Shown here: positions 16,364 to 25,078 of the stretch, in pieces
Numbering within the stretch: the stretch's first letter is position 1
How the letters are laid out: every line of letters begins with the position of its first letter
Assembly (NCBI GenBank): GCA_039934475.1
Contig: JBDTMC010000004.1
Location: 1 to 45,505, forward strand
Reading direction: 5' to 3'
Length of the DNA stretch: 45,505 nt
DNA from: JBDTMC01 sp039934475
GTDB taxonomy: Bacteria > Acidobacteriota > Terriglobia > Bryobacterales > Bryobacteraceae
Notes under the pieces: model-generated
What the model saw: the letters and a program-made list of their open reading frames with translations, nothing else
Databases searched by the model: none
What the model was told of the DNA's origin: nothing
Program-made: the position numbers and the translations under genes

Positions 16364-16483
16364 AAAACGTAGTGTAGGATGAGTAATACCGCTGCAAGCA
16401 AGTCAGCCGGAGAGCAATCCTTTCACCACACGATTAATGGGGTTGCCACCAGTCTAGTCAGTCATGCGGTTGGAGCGTTCAGG

Positions 16484-19400
16484 ATGTTCGATTCGGACGG
16501 AGTGAAGAGGTTTTCTTCGCTCGCGACTCTTGTTGCTTTACTTTTTTCCTGTAGTCTGGCTTATCCTCAGTCGGAGATCCGTTCCGCGGATCTGGCCGGG
16601 TTACTCCTCACGCCATCCGGACAGCCCGTGGCTGGGGCGAAGATCACCGCCACCGATTCGCAACGCGGCACGATCCGGCACGCCCAAACCGAAGTGGACG
16701 GAGCGTTCCACGTGCCAGGGTTGACTCCATCGGTTTATCAACTGCAAGTGGAAGCTGACGGGTTCCCGGCGAAGGCGGTTGAGGATCTTGAGCTGCTGGT
16801 TGGCGAAACGGCGCGAATTGAGATTACGCTGGATGCTGCCGGAGGCGCGGCAAGGCCGACCTTTCAGGTAGAAGGCACGTCGTCGCGCCCGGCCCTCGAC
16901 CTGGATCGAACGCAACAGGCTGACCGCGTGACGGCGCGTCGCCTGGAGAACCTGCCGATCAATCGACGGACTTACCTGGATTTTGCCAAGCTCTCACCGG
17001 GAGTAGTGGAGTCGGGCGATCTGGTGGACGACACCGATTTCCGTCCGTCCCAGTCGCCGCAATCGGGGTTGAGCATTGGCGGCACTGGTGGCCGCGGCAA
17101 CTCGTTTACCATCGACGGCGCGGCGAACGACTATAACTCAGGCGGCGTCCGGCCATCTCTGAGTCAGGCCGCGGTGCAGGAGTTCCAGGTGAACCGCAAC
17201 TCGTTCTCAGCCGAGTTTGGCGGCGCCTACGGCGGAGTCATCAACATCGTCTCGAAGTCTGGCACCAATGACTTTCATGGAAATGCGTTTGGCCTGTTGC
17301 GCCATCGTTCCATCCAAGCGCGTAATTACTTCGACACTGAGAAGTCGCCGTTCACGCGGGCGCAGTATGGGATTGCGGGGGGTGGCGCGCTGGTCCGCGA
17401 CCGCACGCATTGGTTCGCGGCCTATGAGCGGCTGGACCGGCATGAGACCACGTTCGTGCCGATCCTGCGCGATCAGAGTGTGTTCAAAAGCCTCAGCGGG
17501 TCGCAACAGAGTTTGGCCACCTACCTCGATACGACACCGTACAAGCAAGTGGCGGATGTGATGCGGCAAACCCTCATCACGTCGAACTTTCCCAACACGC
17601 TGCAACTGTTCCACGACAATAGCGGCAACTTGCCCTTTGGCGAGCAGTTCACGCAGATTTCCGGGCGCCTGGATCATGCAATTTCGGAGCGGCACCACGT
17701 GTTCCTGCGAACGAACTTTGCCGACGCCGATTCCGACATTACCCAGTTCGGGGCACTGATGGCGCTTAGCCGCGGACGCAGTTCGAAACAGTTTGATGGC
17801 ACCGTGATGGCCAACAGCACGTGGACACCGAACCCGCGCTGGCTGGTGGAGACACGCGTTGCGTTCGGTTATAACAATTCGGACTTCAAGCCGAAGGACC
17901 CGTACGGCCCGGGCATCGACATTGCGGGCTTCGGGCTGTTCGGCCGCGACAACTTCCTGCCATCGAAAGATCTCGAGAGGAACTATCAGGCACAGCAGAC
18001 AGTGAGCCGCTTCCAGGGCGCCCACACCATCAAGTTCGGGTTCAACATCATCCCGATCCAAGACGCGGTAAATCAGGAAGTCCTGATGGGCGGCGTGTTC
18101 GGCTTTGGACCGGGCATCCCTCTAGGCACCTTCCTCAATATCGCGACGGCGGACCCAGGCTTCAGCACCAGCCTCGGCCAGTTTCTGGGCGCATCCGGCC
18201 GCGGCGATCTCAGCCCCGCCTTGAGCGATTCCATCTCGTCGCTGCAGGCTTATAACCTGGGCTTGCCTCTCTACTACCAGCAGGGTTTCGGGATCGCCGG
18301 CTGGAACGGGTGGGTGACCCGCTATCACTTCTTCGGCACCGATTCCTGGAGCGTGACGCGCAATCTGAAGATCGACTTTGGCCTGCGCTACGAATACGAA
18401 ACCAAGAAGCCGATCATGAATCGCGATCCGAACAACTTCGCGCCACGTTTTGGTTTCGCGTGGTCGCCAGGGAGTTCGCACAACACCGTTATCCGCGGCG
18501 GATACGGCATTTACTACGGCGTTACAATCGCACCGTTTAACTACACGGCCGATCACTTCGGCCACCGGCGCATCAACACCACGCTGATTCCGATTTCCGG
18601 TCTTCCGTTCCCCATCAATCCGCAAACAGGCCACGTGCTGTCCTCAGTGGACGTTTACCAGAGCCTGTTGACGCGGGGGATCCTTGGCAAGCGCAGCATC
18701 ACTCCGGGGGACTTGGCGCCACTCGGGCTGGAGGTAGGCCCGGATTCGCCGCTGCGCATTCTATTTGAAGTGGACGGGAACTTCCGCAACAGTTACTCGC
18801 ACCAGGCGAGCTTCGAGATTGAACACTCCTTTGGGCAGTTCACGGTATCGGCGGCATGGAACTTCAATCGTGCCTTGAAGCTGCCGCGCGCGGTGGACCG
18901 CAACCTTGTGCAGGTGCGGGATGCCAACGGCCAGACCTCTATCGGACATCTCGATCCGCTGGTGCTTCAGCACAACTACTACGAGTCGAGTGCGAACTCT
19001 TATTACAACGCCATGGTATTGCAGGCGGCGAGGCGTTTGAGCCGGCGTCTGGTCTTCAACGCGCATTACACGTGGAGCAAGACCGTCGACGACGTGACCG
19101 ATTACGCGCCTGACTACCAACCCGATAATCAGTTCGATTTGCGAGCCGAGCGGGCACTTTCGGCCTATCACCGGAAGCACCGTGTTGTGGGCAATGCGGT
19201 GTACACGCTACCACTGACGTTTACTCTGTCGGGAATCTTCGAAGCTTCCAGCGGCCGTCCGTTCAACTTGCTGACAGGGTATGACACGGTGGGCGATAAC
19301 CACGCCACGGCGCATCGGCCTACCGGCCTGGGCCGCAACGCGGGGATGGGGCCTAATTACTGCTCGGCGGATCTCCGGGTGTCGCGTCTGTTCAAGATCA

Positions 19401-19612
19401 CGGAACGCTTGTCCGCGGATCTCACGGCCGAATCATTCAACATCTTGAACCGCACCAACTTCAAGACGATCAACAACACAGTGGGCAATCCGCCGCTATC
19501 GTCCCTGCCGCATCCCATTGTGGGTAACCGCGGTTCCGTTACTGAGGCACTGGCCTTCACGTCCGCATACGATCCGCGGCAGTTTCAGTTTGGCCTTGGG
19601 CTGCGCTGGTAA
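16484..19612 (+). CDS. TonB-dependent receptor with N-terminal carboxypeptidase-regulatory-like domain (Oar-like)
   Basis: 1042 residues from the ATG at 16484. A GTG at 16502 and an ATG at 16379 are alternatives; starts at 16484 or 16502 place the signal peptide (LATLVALLFSCSLAYPQ) at the N-terminus. Next comes a beta-sandwich CarboxypepD_reg-like domain (about residues 35-115: GLLLTPSGQPVAGAKITATD, then DGAFHVPGLTP). The plug follows, with FTIDGAANDYNSGGVRPS and YGGVINIVSKSGTNDFHG, and then the outer-membrane barrel ending in FQFGLGLRW, with the terminal aromatic needed for BAM insertion. These large receptors, abundant in Acidobacteriota, import or bind oligomeric substrates. Its stop is 5 nt before a Ser/Thr kinase gene, so the two are almost certainly one transcript. 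Confidence 0.92.
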   Translation: MFDSDGVKRFSSLATLVALLFSCSLAYPQSEIRSADLAGLLLTPSGQPVAGAKITATDSQRGTIRHAQTEVDGAFHVPGLTPSVYQLQVEADGFPAKAVEDLELLVGETARIEITLDAAGGAARPTFQVEGTSSRPALDLDRTQQADRVTARRLENLPINRRTYLDFAKLSPGVVESGDLVDDTDFRPSQSPQSGLSIGGTGGRGNSFTIDGAANDYNSGGVRPSLSQAAVQEFQVNRNSFSAEFGGAYGGVINIVSKSGTNDFHGNAFGLLRHRSIQARNYFDTEKSPFTRAQYGIAGGGALVRDRTHWFAAYERLDRHETTFVPILRDQSVFKSLSGSQQSLATYLDTTPYKQVADVMRQTLITSNFPNTLQLFHDNSGNLPFGEQFTQISGRLDHAISERHHVFLRTNFADADSDITQFGALMALSRGRSSKQFDGTVMANSTWTPNPRWLVETRVAFGYNNSDFKPKDPYGPGIDIAGFGLFGRDNFLPSKDLERNYQAQQTVSRFQGAHTIKFGFNIIPIQDAVNQEVLMGGVFGFGPGIPLGTFLNIATADPGFSTSLGQFLGASGRGDLSPALSDSISSLQAYNLGLPLYYQQGFGIAGWNGWVTRYHFFGTDSWSVTRNLKIDFGLRYEYETKKPIMNRDPNNFAPRFGFAWSPGSSHNTVIRGGYGIYYGVTIAPFNYTADHFGHRRINTTLIPISGLPFPINPQTGHVLSSVDVYQSLLTRGILGKRSITPGDLAPLGLEVGPDSPLRILFEVDGNFRNSYSHQASFEIEHSFGQFTVSAAWNFNRALKLPRAVDRNLVQVRDANGQTSIGHLDPLVLQHNYYESSANSYYNAMVLQAARRLSRRLVFNAHYTWSKTVDDVTDYAPDYQPDNQFDLRAERALSAYHRKHRVVGNAVYTLPLTFTLSGIFEASSGRPFNLLTGYDTVGDNHATAHRPTGLGRNAGMGPNYCSADLRVSRLFKITERLSADLTAESFNILNRTNFKTINNTVGNPPLSSLPHPIVGNRGSVTEALAFTSAYDPRQFQFGLGLRW

Positions 19613-19617
19613 CCGCG

Positions 19618-22600
19618 ATGCACGACGTCGCAAAACCTGAGTTCGGCGGGACAGCGCGATTCACCCTTGTCCGTCGTGTGGGCTCAGGTGGCATGGGCGT
19701 GGTGTACGAGGCCTTCGACAATGACTGGCGACTGCGTGTCGCGCTGAAGACCGTCACTCGCCTGGACCCGCGCTTCCTCTACCTGTTCAAGCAGGAGTTT
19801 CGTTCACTCAGCGGCATTACGCATCCTCATCTGGTCCAACTGTATGAGTTGATCGCCAGCGACGAACACTGGTTCTTCACGATGGAGTTCGTGGACGGTG
19901 TCCCTTTTCTGCATCATGTCTGGGGCCGCGAGCAGAAGCATTCGTTGCCGAGCAGCGCTTACGAGACTGCGACCGCAACAGTTGCCTGCGACATCGCGGG
20001 CCCCGGCGGGGACGGCATTGCCGGACTGATTGTACCGACCGCGTCGGGCAGCGATTCGCCGGCGAGGATGGATGTGCTGCGCGAATCGATGCGGCAATTG
20101 GCCGAAGGCGTCAGCGCCTTGCATCAGGCTGGCAAACTGCACCGCGACATCAAACCGTCGAATCTGATGGTGCGCGAGGGTGGGCATCTGATCCTGCTCG
20201 ATTTTGGCTTGGTGAGCGACCTGGGCGCCGGTAGAGTGGGTGACATCGCCGGGACTGTGACCTACATGGCGCCTGAGCAGGCGTCGGGACGGCCCTTGAC
20301 AGAGGCGGCCGATTGGTACTCGGTGGGCGTGACGCTGTACGAAGCACTCACGGGAGTGGCGCCGTTTCGAGGTGTGCCGGCAGCGGTGATGCAGGCGAAG
20401 AGGGAGCTTCCTGTATGTCCGCCGCACGAGGTGGTGACCGGAGTTCCCGCGGACCTGGAGGAACTGTGCCTGGAGCTTCTGCGGCCCGATGCCGCGGCGC
20501 GCCCGAGCGGCAACGAAATTCTTCAGCGGCTGGGCGGCCGGTTGACCGCAACGGCGCAGACTGCCATTGCGCCTCCTATTCTGGTGGGTCGCGAACCACA
20601 TCTGGCCGCGCTGGAATCGGCGTATGCTGCTGCAGTGGGCGGGAGGACGGTGGCGGTATTCGTCCACGGTGCGTCCGGCTTCGGCAAGAGCAGTCTAGTG
20701 GATCATTTCCTGGAGCGGAGGGCGCGGGCGGGCGAATCGGTGGAGCTACGGGGCCGGTGCTATGAGCAAGAGTCCGTGCCGTATAAGGCGTTTGACGCGC
20801 TCATCGATTCGTTATCGCGGCATCTATCCGCCCTGGCGGCGGGCGATCTGCGTGAGATTCTTCCGCAGGACTTGGCCTGCCTGGCACGCCTGTTTCCGGT
20901 GATGCGGCGGTTTGAACGAAATGTGAGTGGACCGGCGGTAGCCGAAGGCATCGACCAGTTCGACTTGCGCCGGCGCGCCTTCACCGCTCTTCGTCAGTTG
21001 CTGCACAGACTCGCAGAGCGAGCGCCGCTCATCCTGTTCATCGACGACCTGCAATGGGGCGACATCGACAGCGCCCGGCTGTTGAACGAGATCCTGCGGG
21101 AGGCCTCCGGTTCGCCTCTGCTTGTGATCTGCTCGTATCGCAGCGAGTATGCGCATTCCAGCGCTTGTCTGGCCGCGCTGTCGTTTGGTCCAAGCATCGA
21201 CAGGCGCGAACTTCCCGTGGGCGCGTTGGACTTTGACGACGCGCGGCGATTGGCTCTGGCCATGCTTCCGGGCGCACCATCGACGCAGCACGCCGAGTCC
21301 ATCGCGCGGGAGAGCAAGGGCAGTCCGTATTTTGTGCGCGAACTGGCGACGTCTGTACATCCCGCCACTGGCGGCGAAGTGTCGCTCGATTCCGTGCTTT
21401 GGAACCGTGTTTCCGGGCTTCCGCCAGCGTCGTTGAAGCTGCTTGAGGTGATCTCGGTTTCCGGGCGTCCGCTATTGCTGGCGGACGCCGTGGAAGTTGC
21501 CGGCGGTGTGGACGATCCTTCGCTGTTAGGGCTACTTCGCGCCACGCGGCTGATCCGTGGAAGTGGCGTGGGTCGCGGCGATCAGGTGGAGCCCTATCAT
21601 GACCGGATTCGAGAGACGGTGGTGGCCCACCTGGAACCGCCGGTGCTGCGCGGTCACCATTTGCGGCTGGCCGTAACGCTGGCTCGGACGCCGGGCACCG
21701 ACCCGGAGCGCCTGGCCGTCCACTATCTGGGCGGGGGCGAGGAACGGATCGCGGGACGTTACTTCTCCACGGCTGCGGAACAGGCGGCGCAGGCTCTTGC
21801 CTTTGACCGCGCCGCGGAACTGTGTAAGCAGGCGATTGCGCTAACGCCCTTGGGCGAGGAGGAACGGCAGCAGTTGGAAGTTAGCCTGGCGGACGCGCTG
21901 GCGAATGGCGGACGGGGTCCGATGGCGGCACAGCAGTATCTGACGGCGGCCGCGCAGGCCACGCCAGCGCAACGCATGACGATGAACCAGCGCGCGGCCT
22001 ATCACTTCTGCGCCAGCGGCTATGTGGATGAAGGCCGGGCGGCGTTTCGCGATGTGCTGGGCCAAGTGGGATTGAAGCTGCCGAGGAGCCGGAATGCGGC
22101 GTTCGCCGCGGTGATTGGGAACGATCTGCGGCTGCGTTTCCGCGGCCTCAAGTTTAGGGAGCGGCTAGAAGCGAAGGCTCCGCCCGCGGAGTTGGCGCGC
22201 GCCGATGCGGCGTGGGATGCCGCGATCGGTTTGTCGATGGTGGACATAGTCGCCGGAGCTGGATTCGCCAAGCGCGCAGTGTTGGAAGCCTTGCGTACCG
22301 GCGAGCCTTACCGTATCGCTAGATCGGTGTCCTGGGAAGCCGCGCATCGCGCCGGACTGGGACCGGCTCAGGAGCGACAGGCGCTGCGGTGGCTGGATGA
22401 CGCGTCGGGACTAGCCGCGCGCAGCGGGCATCCGAAGGCGATTGCCTGGGCGAAGCTGGCAGCGGGCGTAGCCTACCTTCAGATTGGCCGTTGGCGCTCC
22501 GCCGTGGATACGCTCGACGAGGCGCAGCGGCTGTTGCGCGAGTACGCGCGCGACATCGCGTGGGAGATGGCGACAGCCGACACGTGCCTGCTGTTTGCGC

Positions 22601-23349
22601 TGAACGATGTGGGTAACTATGCCGAGATGGCGCGCCGCACTCCTGCCATCCTAGAGACTGGCCGGGAGCGCGGCAACTTATTCGTGGTTACTAACATCGG
22701 AGCGTGGGTGATGCCGCAGTTGCGTTTGGCCGCGGGGGATCCGGAGTCCGCCCGTAAGTTGGCCGCGGAAGCGTCGGCGCGCTGGTCGCAGCAAGGATTC
22801 CACTTACAGCACCTGTACACGCTGATCCAGAGGGTGAGCGCCTCGATTTATGAGGGCAAGGGTGAGCGCGCGGTGACAGAGATTGACGCGGAGTGGAAGG
22901 CGGCGGCGGGTTCGCTGCTGTTTCATGCTCACTTGCCGCGCAGTTTCACGATCCATGTTCGGGCGAGGGCGTACTTGCGGGCCGCGGAACGGAGCGCGAA
23001 TCCGAAGCCACTGGTGGGGCGTGTATTGTCTGACGCCAAGCGTCTGGACAAGGAACAGGCGCGCTGGGCGAGCGCGGCGGCGGAGTTGTTGCGCGCCGGC
23101 GCGGCCCAGGTTCGGGGCGACCAGGACGGTGCGTTGCGCCATTTGAGGGATGCCGAGCGTGGGTTTGTGGAAGGCGAGATGGGACATTATCTGGCGGCAA
23201 CGCGCTACCGGTTGGCGGCTCTGGTGGGGGGCGACGAGGGGCGGGCGTTTCGGGCATTGGCCGATGAGTGGACGAGAGCACAGGGGATCGCGGAGCCTGA
23301 TCGGTTCACGGCGCTGCATGCGCCAGGGTTCGTTGGCTTTGTTTTTTAG
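19618..23349 (+). CDS. Ser/Thr protein kinase with AAA ATPase and TPR-like repeats
   Basis: 1243 residues. Kinase domain at about 14-305: glycine loop GSGGMGVVY (22-30), Lys44, HRDIKPSN (175-182), DFG (195-197), APE (218-220). A STAND/AAA-type ATPase follows: Walker A GASGFGKSS (351-359) and a Walker B segment LILFIDDLQWGD near 470-482. The rest (about 680-1240) is Ala/Leu-rich helical repeat, TPR-like, as in MalT/PknK-type regulators. No transmembrane helix is visible, so it is cytoplasmic. The layout resembles mycobacterial PknK. It begins 5 nt after the TonB receptor, suggesting that it controls, or responds to, the receptor's substrate. All catalytic residues are present, so it should be an active kinase. 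No DNA-binding domain is seen at the C-terminus. Confidence 0.92.
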   Translation: MHDVAKPEFGGTARFTLVRRVGSGGMGVVYEAFDNDWRLRVALKTVTRLDPRFLYLFKQEFRSLSGITHPHLVQLYELIASDEHWFFTMEFVDGVPFLHHVWGREQKHSLPSSAYETATATVACDIAGPGGDGIAGLIVPTASGSDSPARMDVLRESMRQLAEGVSALHQAGKLHRDIKPSNLMVREGGHLILLDFGLVSDLGAGRVGDIAGTVTYMAPEQASGRPLTEAADWYSVGVTLYEALTGVAPFRGVPAAVMQAKRELPVCPPHEVVTGVPADLEELCLELLRPDAAARPSGNEILQRLGGRLTATAQTAIAPPILVGREPHLAALESAYAAAVGGRTVAVFVHGASGFGKSSLVDHFLERRARAGESVELRGRCYEQESVPYKAFDALIDSLSRHLSALAAGDLREILPQDLACLARLFPVMRRFERNVSGPAVAEGIDQFDLRRRAFTALRQLLHRLAERAPLILFIDDLQWGDIDSARLLNEILREASGSPLLVICSYRSEYAHSSACLAALSFGPSIDRRELPVGALDFDDARRLALAMLPGAPSTQHAESIARESKGSPYFVRELATSVHPATGGEVSLDSVLWNRVSGLPPASLKLLEVISVSGRPLLLADAVEVAGGVDDPSLLGLLRATRLIRGSGVGRGDQVEPYHDRIRETVVAHLEPPVLRGHHLRLAVTLARTPGTDPERLAVHYLGGGEERIAGRYFSTAAEQAAQALAFDRAAELCKQAIALTPLGEEERQQLEVSLADALANGGRGPMAAQQYLTAAAQATPAQRMTMNQRAAYHFCASGYVDEGRAAFRDVLGQVGLKLPRSRNAAFAAVIGNDLRLRFRGLKFRERLEAKAPPAELARADAAWDAAIGLSMVDIVAGAGFAKRAVLEALRTGEPYRIARSVSWEAAHRAGLGPAQERQALRWLDDASGLAARSGHPKAIAWAKLAAGVAYLQIGRWRSAVDTLDEAQRLLREYARDIAWEMATADTCLLFALNDVGNYAEMARRTPAILETGRERGNLFVVTNIGAWVMPQLRLAAGDPESARKLAAEASARWSQQGFHLQHLYTLIQRVSASIYEGKGERAVTEIDAEWKAAAGSLLFHAHLPRSFTIHVRARAYLRAAERSANPKPLVGRVLSDAKRLDKEQARWASAAAELLRAGAAQVRGDQDGALRHLRDAERGFVEGEMGHYLAATRYRLAALVGGDEGRAFRALADEWTRAQGIAEPDRFTALHAPGFVGFVF

Positions 23350-23368
23350 GTGCTTTCGGCATCCGTCT

Positions 23369-23380
23369 AATCAATTGATT
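23369..23380. promoter_or_regulatory. 12-bp perfect palindrome upstream of the DUF2239 promoter
   Basis: AATCAATTGATT is a perfect palindrome 42 nt upstream of the -35 box at 23422. It is in an AT-rich stretch unlike the flanking genes and could be an operator. No regulator is identified. Confidence 0.35.
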
Positions 23381-23421
23381 CTATTTGCCTTCAGTCCATT
23401 GGGTTTGAAGTGACACCCCTC

Positions 23422-23450
23422 TTGACAACATGATTTAATCCGGGTAATAT
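23422..23450 (+). promoter_or_regulatory. Strong sigma-70-type promoter for the DUF2239/GIY-YIG pair
   Basis: TTGACA (23422-23427) and TAATAT (23445-23450) are separated by exactly 17 nt. The -35 is perfect and the -10 is close to consensus. The predicted start near 23457 leaves a leader of about 15 nt before the ATG at 23472, without a clear Shine-Dalgarno. Confidence 0.65.
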
Positions 23451-23480
23451 TAATTACATACGGGTATAATTATGTCATCA
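23441..23480. repeat. Imperfect 20-bp direct repeat overlapping the promoter and start codon
   Basis: Two copies begin with CGGGTA at 23441 and 23461, exactly 20 bp apart, and both continue into AT-rich sequence containing AATTA. The first overlaps the -10 box and the second runs over the ATG at 23472. Repeats two helical turns apart across a core promoter are a common repressor-site layout; an autoregulatory role is inferred. Confidence 0.4.
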
Positions 23481-24059
23481 TGCACGGCCTTCAACGGTAA
23501 GAATCTGATTGCCTCGGGGGATGTTCGGGAAGTCGTACTGAAGAGTAAAGAAGTGCTAGATCGGGATGAGCACGCCCAGATTCTGATCTTCGACGACATC
23601 AGCAGCGAACAGATCGAAGCCGATTTCCGGGGGACTGTGGCGGATGTCGCCCAGCGGCTGGAGGATCGTGCCGCGGGTGCCCACGCTGAAGCCAGGCGTC
23701 CTGGGCGTCCGAAATTGGGAGTGGTAGCGCGTGAGGTCACACTGCTGCCGCGACACTGGGAGTGGCTGGCGAAGCAGCCCGGGGGAGCCTCAGTGGCGCT
23801 CCGAAAACTGGTGGAGCACGGGATCAAAACGAACCGGGGTCAAGAAGGTGTACGGCGCTCCCAGGACGTGACCTACCGCTTCATGTCGGCGATGGCGGGC
23901 GATGAACCTGGGTTTGAGGAAGCAATTCGAGCGTTGTTCGGCAGACAGCAGCATCGTTTCGTTGAGTTGATTGGACCTTGGCCGGCGGACATCCGAAATC
24001 ACGCGAATAAGTTGGCCGTTGGCGCGTTTGTGGAGAGTGAGTTACCACATGCTATCTAA
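23472..24059 (+). CDS. DUF2239 family protein
   Basis: 195 residues. The N-terminal half (TAFNGKNLIASGDVREVV, then AQILIFDDISSEQIEADFRG) and the following VAQRLEDR match the pattern of DUF2239 proteins. A basic linker (AEARRPGRPKLGVVAREVTL) follows; its RPGRPKLG stretch is AT-hook-like. The C-terminal part has LPRHWEWLAKQPGGASVALRKL, which resembles the ribbon-helix-helix-like C-terminal region seen in this family. The function of DUF2239 is not established. The gene overlaps the GIY-YIG gene by 11 nt, so the two are translationally coupled and probably work together. The AT-hook-like stretch suggests DNA contact, which would fit the nuclease partner. Confidence 0.82.
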   Translation: MSSCTAFNGKNLIASGDVREVVLKSKEVLDRDEHAQILIFDDISSEQIEADFRGTVADVAQRLEDRAAGAHAEARRPGRPKLGVVAREVTLLPRHWEWLAKQPGGASVALRKLVEHGIKTNRGQEGVRRSQDVTYRFMSAMAGDEPGFEEAIRALFGRQQHRFVELIGPWPADIRNHANKLAVGAFVESELPHAI

Positions 24060-24390
24060 GGAAGAAAAGAGAGAAGCCGTTCGTAAATTCAGAGAACAGA
24101 AAGTCCTACTTGGTATCTATGCCGTGCGATGCACGTCAACGAATCAAGTGTGGGTGGGATCATCGCGAAATCTGGGCGCATCCAGGAACGGGACTTGGTT
24201 CAGCCTGCGCCTGGGGAGTCATCGCGATCTGCCGCTGCAGGAGGCGTGGAATCAGCACGGCGAGCCGGCGTTCACGTTTGAGGAACTGGAGACGTTGGAG
24301 GATGATGTGGCGGCGCTATTGGTGTCGGATCTCTTGAAGGCCAGGAAACAGCATTGGATGGGGGAATTGGGAGCGCGGGGGCTGCTGTAA
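24049..24390 (+). CDS. GIY-YIG nuclease superfamily protein
   Basis: 113 residues from the ATG at 24049, which overlaps the end of the DUF2239 gene; a longer in-frame extension would lie wholly inside that gene. GIY is at 22-24 and the second motif is VWVG (34-37) in place of YIG. The later FSLRLGSHRD and the Glu-rich FEELETLEDD (77-86) provide candidate catalytic Arg/His and Glu. GIY-YIG domains cut DNA using a Tyr, Arg and Glu with one metal ion. The second Tyr of the motif is Trp here, so activity is uncertain. From memory, DUF2239 with this small GIY-YIG type is a recurring pair in bacteria, but the role is unknown. The stop abuts the convergent VapC stop with no gap. Confidence 0.82.
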   Translation: MLSKEEKREAVRKFREQKVLLGIYAVRCTSTNQVWVGSSRNLGASRNGTWFSLRLGSHRDLPLQEAWNQHGEPAFTFEELETLEDDVAALLVSDLLKARKQHWMGELGARGLL

Positions 24391-24780
24391 TCAGCCAACG
24401 GACCGGATGTCTGTCCGTTTGAAGTCGTCACCTTTAAACAGGAGGGGCGCGTCCTTGACCTGCGCCAGGGCGTAGGCGAAGCAATCCCCCAAATTAAGTC
24501 GTGCCGGGCGTCCTTGGTACCGGGCAAACGCGGCGAGGGCGAACCTTGCTTGCTCCAGCGTGGTCGGCTCCACGACCAGACCGAGGTCTTTCATCCAAGC
24601 CGCCGATTTGAGTTCTCCGGCTTCGCCGTGGCGCGACCGCATACGGACTTGCACCTCCCACCAATTCACGGGTGAGATCCAAGCTTGGTCGGCTGTTAAG
24701 AGTTTGGAGAGATAGTCGTCAGCGTCCGGCTCACCCAGCAGAACGGCCAGGAGTGCGGAGGCGTCGACGACGATTCTCAC
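24391..24780 (-). CDS. vapC: VapC-type PIN-domain toxin
   Basis: 129 residues, typical VapC length. The PIN acidic residues are Asp6 (VVDASALLAVL), Glu42 (NWWEVQVR), Asp99 (LNLGDCFAYALA) and Asp118 in LLFKGDDF. VapC toxins are Mg-dependent ribonucleases that cleave tRNA or rRNA and are held inactive by VapB. The ATG overlaps the antitoxin's stop by 4 nt (24777-24780), the usual coupling. Its stop directly abuts the GIY-YIG gene's stop. All four acidic residues are kept, so it should be active. Confidence 0.93.
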   Translation of the reverse strand: MRIVVDASALLAVLLGEPDADDYLSKLLTADQAWISPVNWWEVQVRMRSRHGEAGELKSAAWMKDLGLVVEPTTLEQARFALAAFARYQGRPARLNLGDCFAYALAQVKDAPLLFKGDDFKRTDIRSVG

Positions 24781-25040
24781 TTCGGTAAGCCATCCGGACC
24801 ATAGAGGTCGTCGTCAGTTAGATGTGGACCTACAATGGGCAAACTTCGCAATTCCGCTAGCGTGCGCTCCGCTTCCGAACGGCGCTTGGATCGAGTTTTG
24901 TTGGCCTTGACGCGCTCAATAGCCAGTTGTACCCGGACGGCTTTTGCGATGGCTTCGGTGAGGGATAGGCCGGTCAAGGCTGCAAGCTCCCGAGCATCTT
25001 CAGCGACGTCGGATCGTTTGATTTGAATCGGCGCCGTCAT
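24777..25040 (-). CDS. vapB: VapB-type antitoxin
   Basis: 87 residues, upstream of and overlapping vapC. The N-terminal IQIKRSDVAEDARELAALTG and LTEAIAKAVRVQLA form a ribbon-helix-helix DNA-binding pattern as in the VapB/Rv0623-type antitoxin family. A basic middle (KANKTRSKRRSEAE) is followed by a C-terminal tail, IVGPHLTDDDLYGPDGLPK, that would wrap VapC. It neutralises the toxin and represses its own promoter. Three TCATGA sites sit across its start region (25037-25075). Confidence 0.9.
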   Translation of the reverse strand: MTAPIQIKRSDVAEDARELAALTGLSLTEAIAKAVRVQLAIERVKANKTRSKRRSEAERTLAELRSLPIVGPHLTDDDLYGPDGLPK

Positions 25041-25077
25041 GATTTTACTCTATCATGATCATGGCCGATTCATGAAT
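25037..25077. promoter_or_regulatory. vapB: Candidate VapB operator: three TCATGA palindromes
   Basis: TCATGA occurs at 25037-25042 (over the vapB start codon), 25053-25058 and 25070-25075, spaced 16 and 17 bp. The second is next to the perfect palindrome CATGATCATG (25054-25063) and the third lies inside ATTCATGAAT (25068-25077). The whole array fills the 38-nt gap after the upstream gene, as expected for an autoregulatory toxin-antitoxin operator. Confidence 0.55.
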
Positions 25078-25078
25078 T

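Noticed and set aside
17207..18061. 284-residue minus-strand frame inside the TonB receptor
   Set aside because: It is antisense to a clear receptor with plug and barrel motifs and is only a by-product of high GC content.
19804..20667. 287-residue minus-strand frame inside the kinase
   Set aside because: It is antisense to HRD, DFG and other kinase motifs, and its composition is unlike a real protein.
24391..25040. VapBC as a novel system in itself
   Set aside because: Size, overlap and all four acidic PIN residues are those of ordinary VapBC; only its neighbours and operator array are noteworthy.
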